From positions 1 to 29,410 of the forward strand of contig CAYLIP010000034.1 of assembly GCA_964383855.1 (NCBI GenBank): a stretch of 29,410 nucleotides of DNA, given 5' to 3'. This DNA is from CAZHAC01 sp964383855. Its GTDB lineage: Bacteria; Chloroflexota; Dormibacteria; Dormibacterales; Dormibacteraceae. A program made the translations under genes and the position numbers. Positions 29,372-29,410 of the stretch are shown here, one piece after another. Each line of letters opens with the position of its first letter. Within the stretch, counting starts at the first letter, position 1. The notes under the pieces were generated by a model. It was not told the origin of the DNA. It saw only the letters and a list, made by a program, of their open reading frames with translations, and ran no database searches.

Positions 29372-29410
29372 GTGCCGTTCACCCCGAAGAAAAGCTGCCC
29401 GCCCGGGCGC

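Noticed and set aside
29188..29382. Minus-strand 64-codon frame at the right edge
   Set aside because: It spans a strong intrinsic terminator and the promoter region of the MFS gene and has no coding-like composition.

Overview
The window is a GC-rich, gene-dense piece of bacterial chromosome from a draft or metagenome scaffold (there is a run of exactly 100 N at 5052-5151). Three things suggest a high-GC lineage such as Actinomycetota, Chloroflexota or Dormibacterota: a C50-type carotenoid cluster, an LprG/P55-like lipoprotein-transporter pair, and a -10-like TANNNT box only 6-8 nt ahead of the start codon of many genes (leaderless mRNAs). I cannot fix the phylum from this sequence alone.

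Region 1 (1-8277) is a carotenoid locus. On the minus strand runs crtE (GGPP synthase), a lycopene-cyclase-domain gene cut by the gap, a fused UbiA prenyltransferase (lycopene elongase-like) plus family-2 glycosyltransferase, crtI, crtB, a PlsY-like acyltransferase and an unknown gene that leaves the window. Divergently transcribed are fni (type 2 IPP isomerase, which supplies DMAPP) and a MerR-family B12-binding regulator of the CarH/LitR type. The divergent promoter holds an array of 6-bp elements at exact 11-bp steps. The same element recurs before the unknown gene at 335 and, 15 kb away, before a fasciclin-domain lipoprotein at 21552. I read this as a light/B12-controlled pigment regulon making a glycosylated, perhaps acylated, C50 carotenoid.

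Region 2 (8278-11507) holds a 3-hydroxyisobutyrate-dehydrogenase-like gene, an aldehyde dehydrogenase, a tandem ABM-like protein and a tRNA-Lys(CTT). Region 3 (11600-14059) is an isolated PrgI-like membrane protein plus VirB4-like ATPase. Region 4 (14071-20471) carries a GH36-type alpha-galactosidase, an unknown protein, a monoacylglycerol-lipase-like hydrolase, D-aminoacyl-tRNA deacylase, a serine/threonine dehydratase, a CBS-zinc-ribbon protein and an aminotransferase. Region 5 (20485-24802) has a small membrane protein, the fasciclin lipoprotein, a flavoprotein disulfide reductase, an SDR and a second dehydratase-like enzyme.

Region 6 (24762-29191) is organised round an ArsR-type repressor. 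ArsR, an LprG/LppX-like lipoprotein and a P55-like MFS transporter form one overlapping operon. It is divergent from arsM (arsenite methyltransferase) across a 16-bp palindrome, and a second MFS gene converges on arsM. The most novel points are the operator shared by carotenoid genes and the fasciclin lipoprotein, the UbiA-glycosyltransferase fusion with its PlsY-like partner, and the coupling of an LprG/P55-type pair to an ArsR/ArsM control region.
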